Shown here one piece after another: positions 12,316-13,016 of a stretch of DNA of 13,016 nt. The position numbers and the translations under genes are program-made. Position 1 is the first letter of the stretch, and the number at the start of each line of letters is the position of its first letter. Source of the stretch: Anaerolineales bacterium (GTDB lineage Bacteria; Chloroflexota; Anaerolineae; Anaerolineales; DRMV01). The stretch is taken from contig JALSPT010000027.1 of NCBI GenBank assembly GCA_026985785.1, positions 1 through 13,016 of the forward strand. The letters run 5' to 3'. The notes under the pieces are model-generated. The model did no database searches. It was not told the DNA's origin and saw only the letters and a list, made by a program, of their open reading frames with translations.

Positions 12316-13016
12316 GCGGCTTTCCTCCGTTCCACTTCGATCCAGGTGCCCTGACCAGGCGCCGTCCGCAGGCGGAAATCAGCGCCCAGGCGGGCAGCGC
12401 GCTCCCGCATCCCCACCAGCCCCCAGTGGCCGGGCGAGATGGCCTCCGGGTCGAAGCCTTGGCCATCGTCCTCCACCCGTAGGCGGAAAGCAGGTGGTTG
12501 TAGCCAGAGGTGCACCTGTACCCTGCGCGGCCGTCCGTGGCGCACGGCGTTGGTCAGGGCCTCATAGGCAATGCGATAGAGTTCGGCCTCTTCCTCGGCG
12601 CTCAGGCGGCCTGTGCCCTCTATCTTCAACGTAATGGGCAGGCCTTCGGCCTCCTCCAGCGAGCGGGTAAAATCGGCCAACGCTTCCGCCAGCGTCTTCC
12701 CGGCCAGAGCCGGTGGCCGCAGGTCGGCAATCAGCGCCCGCAGGTCGTTGGCGGCTTCGTGAACGATGCGTCGGGTTTGTGCCAGGCGTTGGCGCGCCTG
12801 AGCAGGGTCGGCCTTCAACAACATCTCGGCGGTGCTCAGTTGCAGTTCCACGCTGAAAAGGGCCTGGCTGACCGAATCATGTAGTTCCCGCGCCAGGCGC
12901 TGCCGCTCTTCCAACCGCGCTTGCACGGCGGCCAACTCGTCCAGTTCCGCCTCCAAACGGCGCACCATCTCCTGGGCATCGGCAAAATAGCGCTCGGCAA
13001 ACGTGCGGCGGGAAGG
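12312..13016 (-). CDS. Two-component sensor histidine kinase (HisKA_3 type), partial (5' end outside window)
   Basis: The frame is open to the last base, so the true start lies beyond the window; an internal ATG at 12968 is not the start. 234 residues are visible. After a coiled-coil-like segment (DAQEMVRRLEAELDELAAVQARLEERQ) comes the phosphoacceptor helix RLARELHDSVSQALFSV with His46 of the visible part, typical of NarX/LiaS-type kinases. The HATPase domain follows: N-box EALTNAVRHG, G1 box VEDDGQGFDPE, and GHWGLVGMRERAARLGA before the last strand. The sensing part (membrane helices, GAF, PAS or HAMP) is missing, so the signal is unknown. It is coupled to the response regulator by a 4-bp overlap. 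Confidence 0.93.
   Translation of the reverse strand, partial: PSRRTFAERYFADAQEMVRRLEAELDELAAVQARLEERQRLARELHDSVSQALFSVELQLSTAEMLLKADPAQARQRLAQTRRIVHEAANDLRALIADLRPPALAGKTLAEALADFTRSLEEAEGLPITLKIEGTGRLSAEEEAELYRIAYEALTNAVRHGRPRRVQVHLWLQPPAFRLRVEDDGQGFDPEAISPGHWGLVGMRERAARLGADFRLRTAPGQGTWIEVERRKAA

Noticed and set aside
12312..12968. ATG at 12968 as the start of the histidine kinase
   Set aside because: The frame stays open upstream to the window edge with coiled-coil-like coding sequence, and a kinase starting there would lack any sensor region.

Overview
The window is a GC-rich stretch of a bacterial chromosome carrying mostly housekeeping genes. Gene content and protein style (a glycine-type prenyl synthase, a lone Roadblock protein, a DUF2202 lipoprotein, abundant GC-rich palindromic intergenic repeats) fit best with Chloroflexota, probably an Anaerolineae-like lineage. 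That placement comes from recognising protein style, not from a search. No plasmid, phage, CRISPR, rRNA or tRNA feature was seen.

Layout. (1) 1-1256, minus: phosphoglucomutase/phosphomannomutase, cut by the left edge, transcribed divergently from (2) mnmA (1375-2466, tRNA 2-thiouridylase), which overlaps a 90-residue three-helix membrane protein. (3) A strong extended -10 promoter preceded by three 9-bp ACTAAT repeats drives sucC-sucD (2837-4845, succinyl-CoA synthetase), ending in a terminator that can also work for the convergent acpP (5044-5283, minus, acyl carrier protein). (4) A structured, inverted-repeat-bounded element (about 5374-5573) separates acpP from a TTGACA/TAAGAT promoter that drives fni and a polyprenyl diphosphate synthase (5647-7718): isopentenyl diphosphate isomerisation followed by prenyl chain elongation. 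(5) A Roadblock/LC7 protein (7904-8275) and pyrG (8352-9980, CTP synthase). (6) A 664-bp gene-free region (9981-10644) with a 230-bp MITE-like element and a further GC-rich repeat. (7) A DUF2202 ferritin-like lipoprotein (10645-11544) with a very good terminator, convergent with (8) a NarL/LiaR-type two-component pair: response regulator (11686-12315) and sensor kinase (12312-13016, cut by the right edge).

Together the genes cover central carbon metabolism (SucCD, hexose-phosphate mutase), lipid and isoprenoid synthesis (AcpP, Fni, prenyl synthase), nucleotide supply (PyrG), tRNA modification (MnmA) and envelope/signalling functions (DUF2202 lipoprotein, two-component pair). The genes look ordinary for such a genome, and I do not see a convincing new multi-gene system. 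The less ordinary material is intergenic: two inverted-repeat-bounded elements with strong nested hairpins, a shared repeat scaffold between them, a triple 9-bp repeat at the sucCD promoter, competing hairpins over the sucC ribosome binding site, and a probable leaderless mnmA transcript.
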